Origin: DATGLE01 sp035294325
GTDB taxonomy: Bacteria; Chloroflexota; Ktedonobacteria; Ktedonobacterales; Ktedonobacteraceae
NCBI GenBank assembly: GCA_035294325.1
Contig: DATGLE010000046.1
Coordinates: 1-42,051, forward strand
Length of the DNA: 42,051 bases
Direction: 5' to 3'
The position numbers and the translations under genes were made by a program. This document shows positions 23,495 through 32,561 of the stretch, piece by piece (position 1 is the stretch's first letter; the number at the start of each line of letters is the position of its first letter). The notes under the pieces are model-generated. The model saw nothing but the letters and a program-made list of their open reading frames with translations, had not been told where the DNA came from and made no database searches.

Positions 23495-24478
23495 ATGTCA
23501 CGACGGCCCAGATTTATTCAACTTCCCCTGGCTGGCATCATCTTTCTTTGCGTGCTTGCCGTTGTGTACCAGGGGTATCTGATTGTTCTTGCCAGCCACA
23601 TCTACTCCGAACTGTTCCCCGGCGAGACTATTGTTGAGCATCAGGTGAACGAGAACCCCGAGGCCGTCATCCGCTACTGGACGGTAGCCACTATGGAATC
23701 GGCCATCGATGCAGACCAGCAGAGCGGCATAACTGCCAGCTCTATCCAACAGAGCGCGCCAGGCGACATCAGCGCCGGCAAGGCGGTCAAGCAGCAGGGG
23801 AGTTCCCCGCGCAGTGGAGAACCCAACTATCCGCTCTCAACGGTTGGCAGAGTCTTTTTCACGAACGACGCGGGCCAGAATCTATCCTGCTCCGGCACAG
23901 CCCTGGTCAGCAGCAACCGCAGCGTTGTCGATACCGCCGGTCACTGCGTCTACTGGCAGCGAAGCTGGGTGCACAACCTGATCTTCTGCCCCCTGTACGA
24001 TCACGGCGCCTCACCTTATGGCTGCTGGGCCGCGCGCGAGCTGGAGGCGCCTTCCGAATGGATAGATGCCAGACCATACAACTTTCATCGCGACTTCGGT
24101 ATGGCTATCGTTGCCCCCAATGACGCCGGCTACCTGACCGACGTGGTTGGCGGAGCCGGCTGGGCCTATAACCAGCCCATCAATCAATCCTTCTCAGCCT
24201 ATGGCTATCCTGCCGCGCCGCCCTTCGATGGGCAGAGCAGGCAATCATGTGAGAGTTCGTCCGCCAGGACCTGGCCGCACGGGGGAGGCACCGTAATCTC
24301 CATCCCGTGCAATATGACCGGCGGCTCCAGCGGCGGTCCCTGGTTTATCAAGAGCGGTGGCAACTGGTACGTCGACGGTCATAACGACTTCATCAGCAGC
24401 CTCCAGCCAGGGCACATGTTCTCTCCCTACTACGATGACACCTGGTATGCGATGTATGACAAAGCGCAGCACGCGTAA
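23495..24478 (+). CDS. Membrane-anchored trypsin-like serine peptidase (S1B/glutamyl-endopeptidase-like)
   Basis: The 327-aa product starts at ATG with GAGAGGG close in front. A signal anchor spans residues about 8-34, and a propeptide-like stretch spans about 35-115. The catalytic triad is visible: His150 in VVDTAGHCVY, Asp200 in HRDFGMAIV and Ser279 in GGSSGGPW. Paired cysteines (such as C132/C151 and C252/C272) suit an exported enzyme. It resembles V8/glutamyl endopeptidase-like enzymes of family S1B. It would cleave proteins outside the cell or at the membrane face. The gene upstream encodes a shortened version of its N-terminal region. Confidence 0.85.
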   Translation: MSRRPRFIQLPLAGIIFLCVLAVVYQGYLIVLASHIYSELFPGETIVEHQVNENPEAVIRYWTVATMESAIDADQQSGITASSIQQSAPGDISAGKAVKQQGSSPRSGEPNYPLSTVGRVFFTNDAGQNLSCSGTALVSSNRSVVDTAGHCVYWQRSWVHNLIFCPLYDHGASPYGCWAARELEAPSEWIDARPYNFHRDFGMAIVAPNDAGYLTDVVGGAGWAYNQPINQSFSAYGYPAAPPFDGQSRQSCESSSARTWPHGGGTVISIPCNMTGGSSGGPWFIKSGGNWYVDGHNDFISSLQPGHMFSPYYDDTWYAMYDKAQHA

Positions 24479-24778
24479 ATTATTAAAACGCATTAATGCG
24501 CTTTAACACATAATCCGAGCATGAAAATAAGTGCGTAGCCGCGCGCTGGTGAACAGGACCGGCCAGGATCGGTATCCGGCCAGCAAGAGCCAGCAACATG
24601 TCGTTCCGAGCGCAGCGCAGGCTCTCCCCTGAGGGAACCAGAGGGGAGTCTGCCCTTCTCACTCACAGGTAGCTTTTTCCGGGGAACCTTCTCGTGGGCC
24701 GTCCTGGTGGCGGCCCATGCATTTTCCCAAAAACCTATCCGTGAGAAGGAGTCTGCGCTTGCCCCGGCTGCGGGCCGG

Positions 24779-24820
24779 ATCCTGAGCGCGAGCGAAGGAT
24801 GACACACAGCCGCTCAGGAT
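24779..24820. repeat. Stem-loop at the 3' end of the AAA+ regulator gene; sparse intergenic region
   Basis: ATCCTGAGCG (24779-24788) pairs with CGCTCAGGAT (24811-24820), overlapping the stop of the leftward regulator gene. The gap 24479-24813 otherwise holds a CGCATTAATGCG palindrome (24489-24500) just after the peptidase stop and a degenerate copy of the CCTGAGCGCAGCG motif near 24604, but no gene. Confidence 0.5.
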
Positions 24821-25884
24821 GACATATGCGGTGCAGTCCTCTCTCTGGAGATGCGGTAGCGCAACTGATCGCGGGAGATGTGTAGCAGTGCGGCGGCCTG
24901 AACCTGGTTGCCATTGCAGTACTCAAGAGCCTCCTGTACTAGCGTGCGCTCGATACTGCCCAGGAAGGCCGGTAGATCGATGCCTTCGGGCGGGAGGTGT
25001 ACCTGTTGCTGTAATGCCCGGAGACGCTGGCTCGCGCTCTCCCCGGCCCGGCGGATCTCCTCCGGTAAATCCCCGGGCGTGATCACGCCGCCTGTACACA
25101 AAATCTGTCCTCCGAGGAGAGCGCTGCGCAATTCGCGCACGTTGCCGGGCCAGGAGTAGCGTTGCAGCAGTTCCATCGCCTCCGCGCTAATGCGCAAACG
25201 CTCTTCCCCTTCGCCGCTGAGGAGCCGCAGGAAATGCTGCGTCAGTGGCTCGATATCCTCGGGGCGCTCGCGCAGGGGAGGGAGGGTGATAGTAATCACT
25301 TTCAGGCGGTAGAAAAGATCGTCGCGGAACGTCCTGTGCAGCACAGCGGATTGCAGGTCGACGTTGGTGGCTGAGATGATGCGTACATCGACGCGGGTTT
25401 CTTCGCGCGTGCTGCCGACGCGGCGGAAGCTGCGCGTTTCCAGGAAGCGCAAAAGCTTGGCTTGCAGCGGGAGGGGCATCGCGCCAATCTCATCGAGGAA
25501 GAGGGTACCGCCGTCAGCGCGCGAGAAGTAGCCCTCGCGCGAAACCTTTGCATCGGTAAAGGCGCCCTCTTCGACGCCGAACAATTCCGTCTCCAGCAGC
25601 GTCTCAGGGATCGCCGCGCAGTTGATAGCCACGAATGGACGGGCCGCACGGCTGCTTAATCGATGGATAGCGCGGGCAACAACATCCTTGCCGGTGCCGC
25701 TCTCGCCCTGGAGCAGGACAGTTGTTGTGGGGTACAGCGCCACCTGGCGCACCATGTGCGCTACCTTCTGCATGGCGGCGCTGTAGCCAGTAATCATTTC
25801 CGCGAGCGGATCGTTTCCCGTCGTCAGGCTATGCTCTGGCTCATAGCGAAGCGCTGTCCCTGTTCCCTTCACACATGTCTCCAT
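24814..25884 (-). CDS. NtrC-family sigma-54-type AAA+ activator without receiver domain
   Basis: The 356-aa protein (a TTG four codons earlier is an alternative start) has Walker A GESGTGKD near residue 60, the sigma-54 contact loop GAFTDA near 107, Walker B TLFLDEIG near 127 and RDDLFYRL, followed by LPPLRER. A Fis-type HTH ends the protein (NQVQAAALLHISRDQLRYRI). The N-terminal ~35 residues are too short for a sensory domain. Such proteins hydrolyse ATP to open sigma-54 promoters. The GAFTDA loop is intact, so a sigma-54 is implied, but no rpoN lies in the window. It follows the DUF4388 gene by 34 nt on the same strand, so the two are probably an operon. Confidence 0.88.
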   Translation of the reverse strand: METCVKGTGTALRYEPEHSLTTGNDPLAEMITGYSAAMQKVAHMVRQVALYPTTTVLLQGESGTGKDVVARAIHRLSSRAARPFVAINCAAIPETLLETELFGVEEGAFTDAKVSREGYFSRADGGTLFLDEIGAMPLPLQAKLLRFLETRSFRRVGSTREETRVDVRIISATNVDLQSAVLHRTFRDDLFYRLKVITITLPPLRERPEDIEPLTQHFLRLLSGEGEERLRISAEAMELLQRYSWPGNVRELRSALLGGQILCTGGVITPGDLPEEIRRAGESASQRLRALQQQVHLPPEGIDLPAFLGSIERTLVQEALEYCNGNQVQAAALLHISRDQLRYRISRERTAPHMSS

Positions 25885-25918
25885 TCCACAAAACAAATCT
25901 GACGCTGGAGCGGGCGGC

Positions 25919-27331
25919 TTATCGCGTGCCGCCTCCTACCTGAGCGTATGCACGCTGGTATGGCGCCCGAGGCGCGGGAGGCTGCGAAGAGGCCGCCGGT
26001 GGCAGCACGTCCGATACGGGTAGAGCTGGCGCCCACGGTGAAGCCGTCGCAGCCGCGTAGCCCGGCATAATATAGCCCTGATTGAAGCTGGAGGTCATGA
26101 CTCCTGGCGTAGATACAGTACTGTCCGCCGATATTTGCCCGGGCATAACGACCTGGAGCAAGCCCGCGGCGACGAGTTCGCCGACCACCGGGAGGAGCAG
26201 GTCGAAGGGCACCCGCAGAGCCTGAGATACGGCCATCAGGGAGGCTCGGCCATCTACCTGCGTCAAAACCTGCCACTGCTGCGGCGTTATCTGTACCATC
26301 GGGTTGTGGCTGCGCAGCGCGGCCAGGTTTGCCGGCGTGAGTATCATGTCGGGCTGCATAAACCTTATATCGATGCGCCTGGGCGGAACGGGATTCATCA
26401 CCGGCACAGGCTGTGCCAGCGGTTGTGATCCCGGCCCGTCCTCGTTGGAGATGCTGAAAAGTGGTGGCAGCGACTCCGTAGCGGGGAGTGATGCCAGAGG
26501 GGCTGAGGCCGGGGGCGCCGTCTCCCTGGCTGCCGGCAGCGGGGATGGCAGCGACTCCGTGGCCGGGAGCGAGGATGCGGGAGAGAGCGAGACCAGAGAC
26601 GATGCCCTGATCGGCGCCTGGGCCGGGGGCGTTGCCGCTGCTGGCCCGGGCGCCGGCGGCTGGACGGGCGGCGCCACCGGAGCGGATGGCGTGGGCGATA
26701 GATCGGGAGATGATACGCGTGAAACGGGGTCGGAAAAGAACTGCTCGGCACCCATCAGGGTTGTAATTCTGGCGATATCCGGCGGAAGTGAGGTGCCATT
26801 CCCCGGTTGATCCTGCGCGGGATGTGAGGCAAGTATAGAGGATGCGGGTGAATCTGTTGATGTCGTTTTAGCAGCATCAATCAATGTAGTAACGGATAAT
26901 CCTACCAGCAGGCGATCAGGAGGGGGAGCGGCCCCTTCTTCGAAATGCACTTCGCCGCTTGACCATGCCAGGAGGATCTGCAATACCTCCGTCGCTTTTT
27001 GCGCGGCCCATGCCCGCAAGTCTTCGCGGCTCACATACCCCTGATCCATCAGCGCCAGCGCCAGGCGCGTTTCACTCGGCTGCGCTGTCTCCAGGGAGCG
27101 CAGGGCTTCCTGGAGTGTGCGGGAAGTGATAACGCCGTCCTGAACGAGCCGATCACCGAGGGTGGGGGTTGCGCGCAGCGGGCCGATACAGATTAAACGC
27201 CCTTCCCGGAAATAAAGCTCTACCCATTGTACCCCCTGCTTGATAGTGAGCAACCCGGTTTTGGTATGAACTTCGATCCGCTGCAAAATACTGGCGAGTT
27301 TGAACTGCTCTAACGTACCTATGAGTGACAC
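25919..27331 (-). CDS. DUF4388 (PATAN-like) signalling protein
   Basis: The 470-aa product starts at a GTG. Residues 1-95 are a DUF4388 domain (GTLEQFKLASILQRIEVHTK, GLLTIKQG, LYFREGRLICIG, followed by GDRLVQDGVI). A second part of this type covers about 95-150. A long Pro-, Ala- and Ser-rich linker runs from about 155 to 320. A C-terminal domain at about 325-425 (QITPQQWQVLTQVDGRASL, then LLPVVGELVAAGLLQV) looks like a winged helix. DUF4388 proteins act in bacterial signalling with response regulators and Ras-like GTPases. The adjoining NtrC-type activator is the likely partner; the two-roadblock GTPase operon at 33.5-35 kb is another candidate. Confidence 0.75.
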   Translation of the reverse strand: MSLIGTLEQFKLASILQRIEVHTKTGLLTIKQGVQWVELYFREGRLICIGPLRATPTLGDRLVQDGVITSRTLQEALRSLETAQPSETRLALALMDQGYVSREDLRAWAAQKATEVLQILLAWSSGEVHFEEGAAPPPDRLLVGLSVTTLIDAAKTTSTDSPASSILASHPAQDQPGNGTSLPPDIARITTLMGAEQFFSDPVSRVSSPDLSPTPSAPVAPPVQPPAPGPAAATPPAQAPIRASSLVSLSPASSLPATESLPSPLPAARETAPPASAPLASLPATESLPPLFSISNEDGPGSQPLAQPVPVMNPVPPRRIDIRFMQPDMILTPANLAALRSHNPMVQITPQQWQVLTQVDGRASLMAVSQALRVPFDLLLPVVGELVAAGLLQVVMPGQISADSTVSTPGVMTSSFNQGYIMPGYAAATASPWAPALPVSDVLPPAASSQPPAPRAPYQRAYAQVGGGTR

Positions 27332-27479
27332 AGTAATTCACCGTCCGTCCAAAAACGGCTCCTGGCGCAAAGCATCTCTACTCTCCCCCAGAGATAGTTG
27401 TGCCAGCGCAAGAGTCCACTACGCAATGTCGCAACCTGTACACCGCCGCCTGGAGCATAGCCACATGCTTCAGCGGCCA

Positions 27480-27497
27480 GTTGACAACGTTGTCAAC
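27480..27497. promoter_or_regulatory. Perfect 18-bp palindrome, probable operator
   Basis: GTTGACAACGTTGTCAAC is fully self-complementary with a central CG, a form typical of LacI/GalR-type operators. It lies about 150 bp upstream of the DUF4388 gene and about 95 bp beyond the tRNA gene. It also contains a TTGACA hexamer on each strand. No matching repressor gene lies in the window. The rest of 27332-27589 shows no gene. Confidence 0.55.
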
Positions 27498-27589
27498 AGA
27501 TGTTGTGGTGGGGCCGTCATATCCGGCATCCTCAGAAGGTAGGCGGAAGATACAAAAATCATACACAGAAAGGCCCCGTAACCCTGGTA

Positions 27590-27675
27590 CGGAAGGAGAG
27601 GGATTCGAACCCCCGGGGCTGGTTAGGCCCAGCGGTTTTCAAGACCGCCGCAATAGACCGCTCTGCCATCCTTCC
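27590..27675 (-). tRNA. tRNA-Ser (anticodon UGA)
   Basis: The sequence folds as a class II tRNA of 86 nt. The acceptor is GGAAGGA with TCCTTCC and discriminator G73. The anticodon arm is CGGTCTTGAAAACCG with UGA. A long variable arm (GGGCC/GGCCC-type) and a T-arm GGGGGTTCGAATCCC follow. CCA is not encoded. It lies 119 nt downstream of serS on the same strand, so the tRNA and the enzyme that charges it may share a transcript. Confidence 0.95.
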
Positions 27676-27794
27676 ACACGGTAGTGTACCACATCTTTAG
27701 CCTTTTTTGGAAGGGGGATGTAAAAACTGGTGGTAGCTACGTTTATTCTTTCCCTCCTTTTGAGGATCCCGGGAGATGGCAGGTCTTTTCAGGC

Positions 27795-29069
27795 TCAATG
27801 GGAGGGAGGCGCAAGCAGCGAGACTCCCATATAGGGACGTAGTACTTTTGGAATGACCACCGAGCCATCGGCCTGCTGATAGCTCTCCAGAATGGCGGCC
27901 ATCGTGCGCCCGACGGCCAGTCCCGAAGCGTTTAACGTGTGCACGTATTCTGAATGTTTATCAGGCGCGGGACGGTACTTGATGTTGGCACGGCGTGCCT
28001 GAAACGACTCGCAATTGCTCGCCGATGAGACCTCGACATAGCTCGCCTGCCCGGCCATCCAGACTTCAAGGTCGATAGTCCTGGCCGAGGTAAAGGGGAG
28101 ATTCGCGGTGCAGAGCGCCACCACGCGATAAGGCAGCTCCAGGCGCTGTAAGATGACCTCCGCGTGCTGTACCATCTCTTCCAGAGCATCATAGGAGGCG
28201 CGCGGCTCGACGATTTGAAATAGTTCGACCTTATTGAACTGATGGAGGCGCAGCAGGCCGCGCGTGCGGCGAGAGGCCGACCCGGCTTCGCGGCGAAACG
28301 CAGTTGTCCAGGCCACATAGCGCAGCGGTAACGATTGCGCGTCCAGGATGGATTCGCTGTGCAGGCCGACCAGCGGGACCTCGGCGGTGGGATTCAAGTA
28401 GAGTTCGTCCGCTGTGCTGGCATACGCCTGCTCTTCAAACCTGGGCAGTTGCCCGGCGCCGATCATCACCGAGCGCTTCGCCAGCAGTGGGGGCAGGATC
28501 TCGGTATAGCCATGCTCTCGCGTATGTACATCCAGCATAAATGAGATCAGCGCGCGCTCCAGCCTCGCACCGGCGCCTCTGAGAGTGATGAAGCGACTGC
28601 CGGCGATGCTTACGCCGCTCTCGGCATCGATGATCCCCAGGCGCGCACCCAGGTCCCAGTGAGCCTGGGGCCTGAAATGGAAGGTCAGAGGCTCGCCCCA
28701 CCTGCGTATTTCCTCATCGTCGGCTTCGCTATCCCCTTCCTGAACGCTCTGATGAGGGAGATTTGGCAGGCTCAACAGCAGGAATTGGAGCCGCGTGCCG
28801 ACATCCGCGCTCTGTAGCTCAAGCTGCCTGATGTCGTGCGCGAGCGCCTTGCTTTGCTGGTTGAGCGCCGCGCGCTGCTCCATAGGCGCCGTGTGGAGTA
28901 CCTCGCGCAGTTTCTTGAGCGCACTATACAGTTCGTCGCGGCGTGTGATAAGCTGGCGCCGCTGCTCGGCAAGACGTAGAATATCGTCGATATTGTGTGG
29001 ATCACGGCGCCGCCGTAAAGCATCCTGTATCACCTCAGGATGATGACAGATAAAATCCAGACTTAACAT
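27795..29069 (-). CDS. serS: Seryl-tRNA synthetase
   Basis: The 424-aa product starts at MLSLDFICHHPEV, which aligns with the usual N-terminus of the family; an ATG 36 nt earlier overlaps nothing but extends beyond the norm. Residues 1-100 are the tRNA-binding coiled-coil arm (ILRLAEQRRQLITRRDELYS). The class II core follows: motif 2 in TAFRREAGSASRRTRGLLR, and motif 3 in GLAVGRTMAAILESYQ. It attaches serine to tRNA-Ser in the cytosol. There is no strong ribosome site; a TATACT hexamer 9 nt before the ATG hints at a leaderless start. A tRNA-Ser gene lies downstream. Confidence 0.97.
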   Translation of the reverse strand: MLSLDFICHHPEVIQDALRRRRDPHNIDDILRLAEQRRQLITRRDELYSALKKLREVLHTAPMEQRAALNQQSKALAHDIRQLELQSADVGTRLQFLLLSLPNLPHQSVQEGDSEADDEEIRRWGEPLTFHFRPQAHWDLGARLGIIDAESGVSIAGSRFITLRGAGARLERALISFMLDVHTREHGYTEILPPLLAKRSVMIGAGQLPRFEEQAYASTADELYLNPTAEVPLVGLHSESILDAQSLPLRYVAWTTAFRREAGSASRRTRGLLRLHQFNKVELFQIVEPRASYDALEEMVQHAEVILQRLELPYRVVALCTANLPFTSARTIDLEVWMAGQASYVEVSSASNCESFQARRANIKYRPAPDKHSEYVHTLNASGLAVGRTMAAILESYQQADGSVVIPKVLRPYMGVSLLAPPSH

Positions 29070-29110
29070 AACAGGGACAGTATAACATAGTTCGTGTCCT
29101 GCCATGTGTA

Positions 29111-30295
29111 TCAGATCAGTGAGGGCTGATCGGAAAGCGGGCTTGCTGCTTCATCCGCTTGAATCTTCGAGCGTGGTGCGCAGGGCAATGTAAAGCAGAA
29201 ACGACTGCCTTCTCCCTCTATCCCGCTGCTCTCTGCCCAGATCCGCCCGTTCATAGCTGCCACCAGTTGCTTGCTGACATACAGACCTAATCCGGTGCCG
29301 CGTATTTTCCCTGAAAGATCGCGCTTGAGTCGCCCAAATTGTACGAAGAGCCGGGGGATCTCCGCGGGGGGAATGCCGGGTCCGTAATCCTTGACGCTGA
29401 TGCAGACCTCTGATGAAGGCCGGGCCACCAGCGCTGTATCGCCGTAGCGTTCGGCTGTAATCTCCACTGGCGTACCAACCGGGGCATATTTGAAGCTATT
29501 AGAGAGCAGGTTACGCAGAATCTGCCGTAGATACTGAGCATGAGCAAGCACAACGATATCAGGTGAAATATTCAAGACAAGATGATGCTCCTGGAGCCAG
29601 CGTGGATCGATGTGTCGCAGTACATCATGTACGACATCGGCAACCACCAGTTCTTCCAGCGTGAGCGCCGTTGTCTCGGTACTAATTTGCATCGCATCCA
29701 GCACGTTATTCACCAGTAGCTGAAGTTCTTCGCAGCTATACATGGCGTTTCTGAGGAATATCTCGTGGGTCTCCGCGTCAATGTGCTCGTGATGTTGCAG
29801 CAGCAGCTCGAGATATCCATATACTGCTGTTAGAGGCGTCCGCAGTTCATGATTCACATTGAGGATAAATTGATCTTTCAACTGGTTCAACTGCTGCTGC
29901 TGTTGATAAACGGTTGCCAGTTGCTGGCGGGCAGCATCGGCGAGGTCCAGTGAGTCGCGCTGAGAACTGATGAGGAAGCCGATGGCGAGTAGTGCGAAGG
30001 AGCCAAAGACGAAGGAGAGATCGACCATCGGGCGTAGTAGCAGGCTGTTATACACGATGCTATAGTAGAGCCAGAGAGGAATAACAATACTCAGAAGGCA
30101 AAAGAAGACGCCGCGTCGCTTAAACATCCAGGCGGCAAGAGCCATGGGGATGACGAGGATGCTGGGGTTGCGGGCTGGCGGAGCGATCATGACGTAGAGA
30201 AAAAGAAAGAACAGCAGTGTCACCATTACAATGATGAAGCGCACTGTTGATGGTAATTTGAGCAGGAAGCGCGGCAGAGCATTGATATAACGCAA
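29111..30295 (-). CDS. Membrane-bound sensor histidine kinase
   Basis: The chosen start is a TTG directly after AAGGGAGGG (394 aa); a TTG at 30376 without a site would add 27 residues. Several hydrophobic segments fill residues about 15-130 (FIIVMVTLLFFLFLYVMI and others). A HisKA helix with the H-box LNVNHELRTPLTAVYGYLEL follows. The ATPase domain has the N-box LRQILRNLLSNSFKYAP, the G1 box VKDYGPGIPPAE and the G2 box GTGLGLYVSKQLV. It should autophosphorylate at the H-box His in response to an unknown signal. No response regulator gene is next to it. It sits immediately upstream of serS. Confidence 0.92.
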   Translation of the reverse strand: MRYINALPRFLLKLPSTVRFIIVMVTLLFFLFLYVMIAPPARNPSILVIPMALAAWMFKRRGVFFCLLSIVIPLWLYYSIVYNSLLLRPMVDLSFVFGSFALLAIGFLISSQRDSLDLADAARQQLATVYQQQQQLNQLKDQFILNVNHELRTPLTAVYGYLELLLQHHEHIDAETHEIFLRNAMYSCEELQLLVNNVLDAMQISTETTALTLEELVVADVVHDVLRHIDPRWLQEHHLVLNISPDIVVLAHAQYLRQILRNLLSNSFKYAPVGTPVEITAERYGDTALVARPSSEVCISVKDYGPGIPPAEIPRLFVQFGRLKRDLSGKIRGTGLGLYVSKQLVAAMNGRIWAESSGIEGEGSRFCFTLPCAPRSKIQADEAASPLSDQPSLI

Positions 30296-30541
30296 GTTTT
30301 CCCTCCCTTCGCGTAACAGAAGAGCAACCGCAGCTAATACTATACGGGTTTTTGAAGGAATGGTGATGCCTGGCAACCAGTAGGGCTTTCAAAAGCGATG
30401 GATACTCATCTATACTACCATATATGCGGGTAGATTAATAGACTCCTGCCTGCTCTGGCTAGAGCCGGAGATAGATTTGCGATACACTATCAGTATTGCA
30501 TGACTGATAGGAAATCGGCGACAATCTAACGAGTGGAGCAC

Positions 30542-31027
30542 ATGATAACGGTCATCAAACAGGATCCCCTGGGCAGGACGCAGATCCAGTACCAGGGAGA
30601 GGTCATCGAACGTTCCGCCCACGGCGTAGTTATTCAGGCGCATTGGACACGGCTGCCAATGGATCTTGGCTACGTCCGTTTTGAGACGGGCGACCATTTT
30701 ACAGAATATTATTATACTGATCGCTGGTTCAACGTTTTTGCTATTGCCAGTCCCGATCATGTCCGTAAGGGCTGGTACTGCAATATAGCCGAGCCGGCTG
30801 CCATCTCGCAGGATGAGATCAGGCAGAAGGATCTGCTGCTCGATGTGTGGGTCAACCCGGATGGCACGTCGCTCATCCTCGACGAGGACGAGTTCACAGC
30901 CACCACGTTTCTCACAGACGAGCAGCGTGCCGGCGCGAGGCGCGGGCTGCAAGCGTTGCTACAGATGCTTGCAGCCCGCCAGGAGATGTTCGCGGAGATT
31001 GATACTCTTAACAAGAAGGATCAATAA
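30542..31027 (+). CDS. DUF402 family protein
   Basis: The 161-aa product starts at ATG with GGAG very close in front; a GTG at 30533 is the alternative. The central motif FTEYYYTDRWFNVFAI followed by GWYCNIAEPA is the DUF402 signature. DLLLDVWVNPDGTSLILDEDEF carries the conserved acidic residues that bind metal in the family. Members include FomD and nucleoside tri/diphosphatases, so a phosphohydrolase acting on a nucleotide is likely. It is divergent from the sensor kinase and converges with the acyltransferase gene, with one base between stops. Confidence 0.78.
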   Translation: MITVIKQDPLGRTQIQYQGEVIERSAHGVVIQAHWTRLPMDLGYVRFETGDHFTEYYYTDRWFNVFAIASPDHVRKGWYCNIAEPAAISQDEIRQKDLLLDVWVNPDGTSLILDEDEFTATTFLTDEQRAGARRGLQALLQMLAARQEMFAEIDTLNKKDQ

Positions 31028-31028
31028 T

Positions 31029-32399
31029 TTATTGCGGCTTTTTGCGCGCAAGCAGCCTGTTGCCCAGGCCGATCCACGGTTTCTCAACCAGCACGAAAAG
31101 CAAGAACATGCAGGGAACGATGAACGCGAGCGCCCAGAGCCAGTACAGGCTGTAGAGCAGCGGCGGCGCCCACGTTTGCAGGTACGTTGTGACGTGATCG
31201 GTAAAGAATTCCAGCAGCTTCAGATGCCACATGTAGAGGCCGTAGGAAAGGATTCCTAGCCAGCGCAGCGGCGACCAGGTGAAGGGACGTTTGAGCCAGC
31301 TTGCGCCAAAGAGGATAGCGGCGATGCAGAGTCCATAGCCGATGGAGAAGCAGATCTCGCTCACTGTGTTGTAGATATCGGTAAACTGGTCGAAAAAGGG
31401 CACGGTATGCGGGATGCCGTGGTTAAATTTCCACAGCGCCATGACCAGCAGCCAGAGAATGCCGCAGGTCCATAGCCAGGGATAGAGGCGGTGTAAAAGC
31501 CGGTTGAAGCCGTACTCCTGTGGGATAGAGCGGGAGACGACGAAACAGGTGGAGAGCAGCATACCGACGCCGAAATCCTCCAGAAATTTGCCGTGCAGGC
31601 CGCTCCTGCTCAGCGTGCCGTAGACGAAGATCATGACATGATTCAGGACCGGGCGCGGCACCAGGAACGTTGCCGTTGGATTATCGGTTAGATAGAGGCC
31701 CGCGTAGCGCGTACCAACGCCCCAGGCGACAACGAGGCAGAGACCGCCAACCAGCAGCGAGATGCGCCGCGCGAATGGGCCGCGCCTGACGATAGAGCGC
31801 AGTGCCAGCGCCAGGAAGGGCAGCAGCAGGTAGAACTGCCATTCAACCGCCAGTGACCAGAAGGGGCCATTGATCTGCCGATAGGTTCCGTCAAAGGAAT
31901 CCATGAATAAGGTGAGAAAAAGGCTCAGCCGTGTCCAATGATCGGGATGAAGGTATTCGGGGTTATAGATCAGAACCATCAGGAGCAGAGATACATAGTA
32001 AGCGGGCAGAATACGCAGGGCGCGACGCAGATAGAAATGGCGCAGCGAGGGCCATTCCGCGTCGAATAAGAGCGCTTTTGCATAGGGCAGAAAGAGTAAA
32101 AAGCCCGAAAGGATGAAAAACAGCGTAACGCCTGTGTCGCCGGCGAGGGCGATAGAACTGATGAGCGGTGATATTTGCGTGGGATCCCAGAGGGGCAGAT
32201 CATGCGTCGTCACCAGACTGAGGTGGTAGGCCACGACGCTCAGGCAGGCGAGCGCACGTACTCCATCGAGCGGGGCAATAATACTTCTTTGTCTTCCTCC
32301 CTCTAATACCAGGCTCAACCATTGATGGATGCTGTGAGATGTGTTTTGGAGCCAGAGATAACCATGTTGAATGGACTGTGCCAACAGAACTCCTTTCAT
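31029..32399 (-). CDS. Acyltransferase family 3 membrane protein (OafA/YrhL-like)
   Basis: The 456-aa protein has about 10 membrane segments. APLDGVRALACLSVVAYHL at about residues 42-60 contains the conserved Arg and His of the family. ALRILPAYYVSL and INGPFWSLAVEWQFYLLLP are the second and third signature regions. These enzymes move acyl groups, usually acetyl, onto cell-envelope sugars. An AAAGGAG lies inside codons 2-3, so the true start may be the TTG at 32384. Monocistronic, with a fold-back element upstream. Confidence 0.87.
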   Translation of the reverse strand: MKGVLLAQSIQHGYLWLQNTSHSIHQWLSLVLEGGRQRSIIAPLDGVRALACLSVVAYHLSLVTTHDLPLWDPTQISPLISSIALAGDTGVTLFFILSGFLLFLPYAKALLFDAEWPSLRHFYLRRALRILPAYYVSLLLMVLIYNPEYLHPDHWTRLSLFLTLFMDSFDGTYRQINGPFWSLAVEWQFYLLLPFLALALRSIVRRGPFARRISLLVGGLCLVVAWGVGTRYAGLYLTDNPTATFLVPRPVLNHVMIFVYGTLSRSGLHGKFLEDFGVGMLLSTCFVVSRSIPQEYGFNRLLHRLYPWLWTCGILWLLVMALWKFNHGIPHTVPFFDQFTDIYNTVSEICFSIGYGLCIAAILFGASWLKRPFTWSPLRWLGILSYGLYMWHLKLLEFFTDHVTTYLQTWAPPLLYSLYWLWALAFIVPCMFLLFVLVEKPWIGLGNRLLARKKPQ

Positions 32400-32561
32400 G
32401 CAGAACGAGCAATTATTTGCAGAGATAATAGTAATTCACTTTCTTCCTGTCTATAACGGGTGAGATCCCCCTGACGCTACATTTTCTTTTTAGAAAGTGT
32501 CTGACCCTCTGCGTCTCTGCCCGATCTGACTGCTCTGCGCGCGGATCCGCCCCGCCGGGGA

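Noticed and set aside
27332..27480. Sigma-54 promoter before the DUF4388-activator operon
   Set aside because: A TGGCAC is present on the minus strand, but the second element (TTGCA) at the required spacing is missing.
27590..27675. tRNA-Ser as the integration site of an element
   Set aside because: No integrase or duplicated tRNA 3' end lies nearby, and the 15-kb element uses the oxidoreductase gene instead.
29070..29110. T-box or other riboswitch before serS
   Set aside because: Only about 40 nt separate serS from the kinase gene, and there is no specifier stem or terminator.
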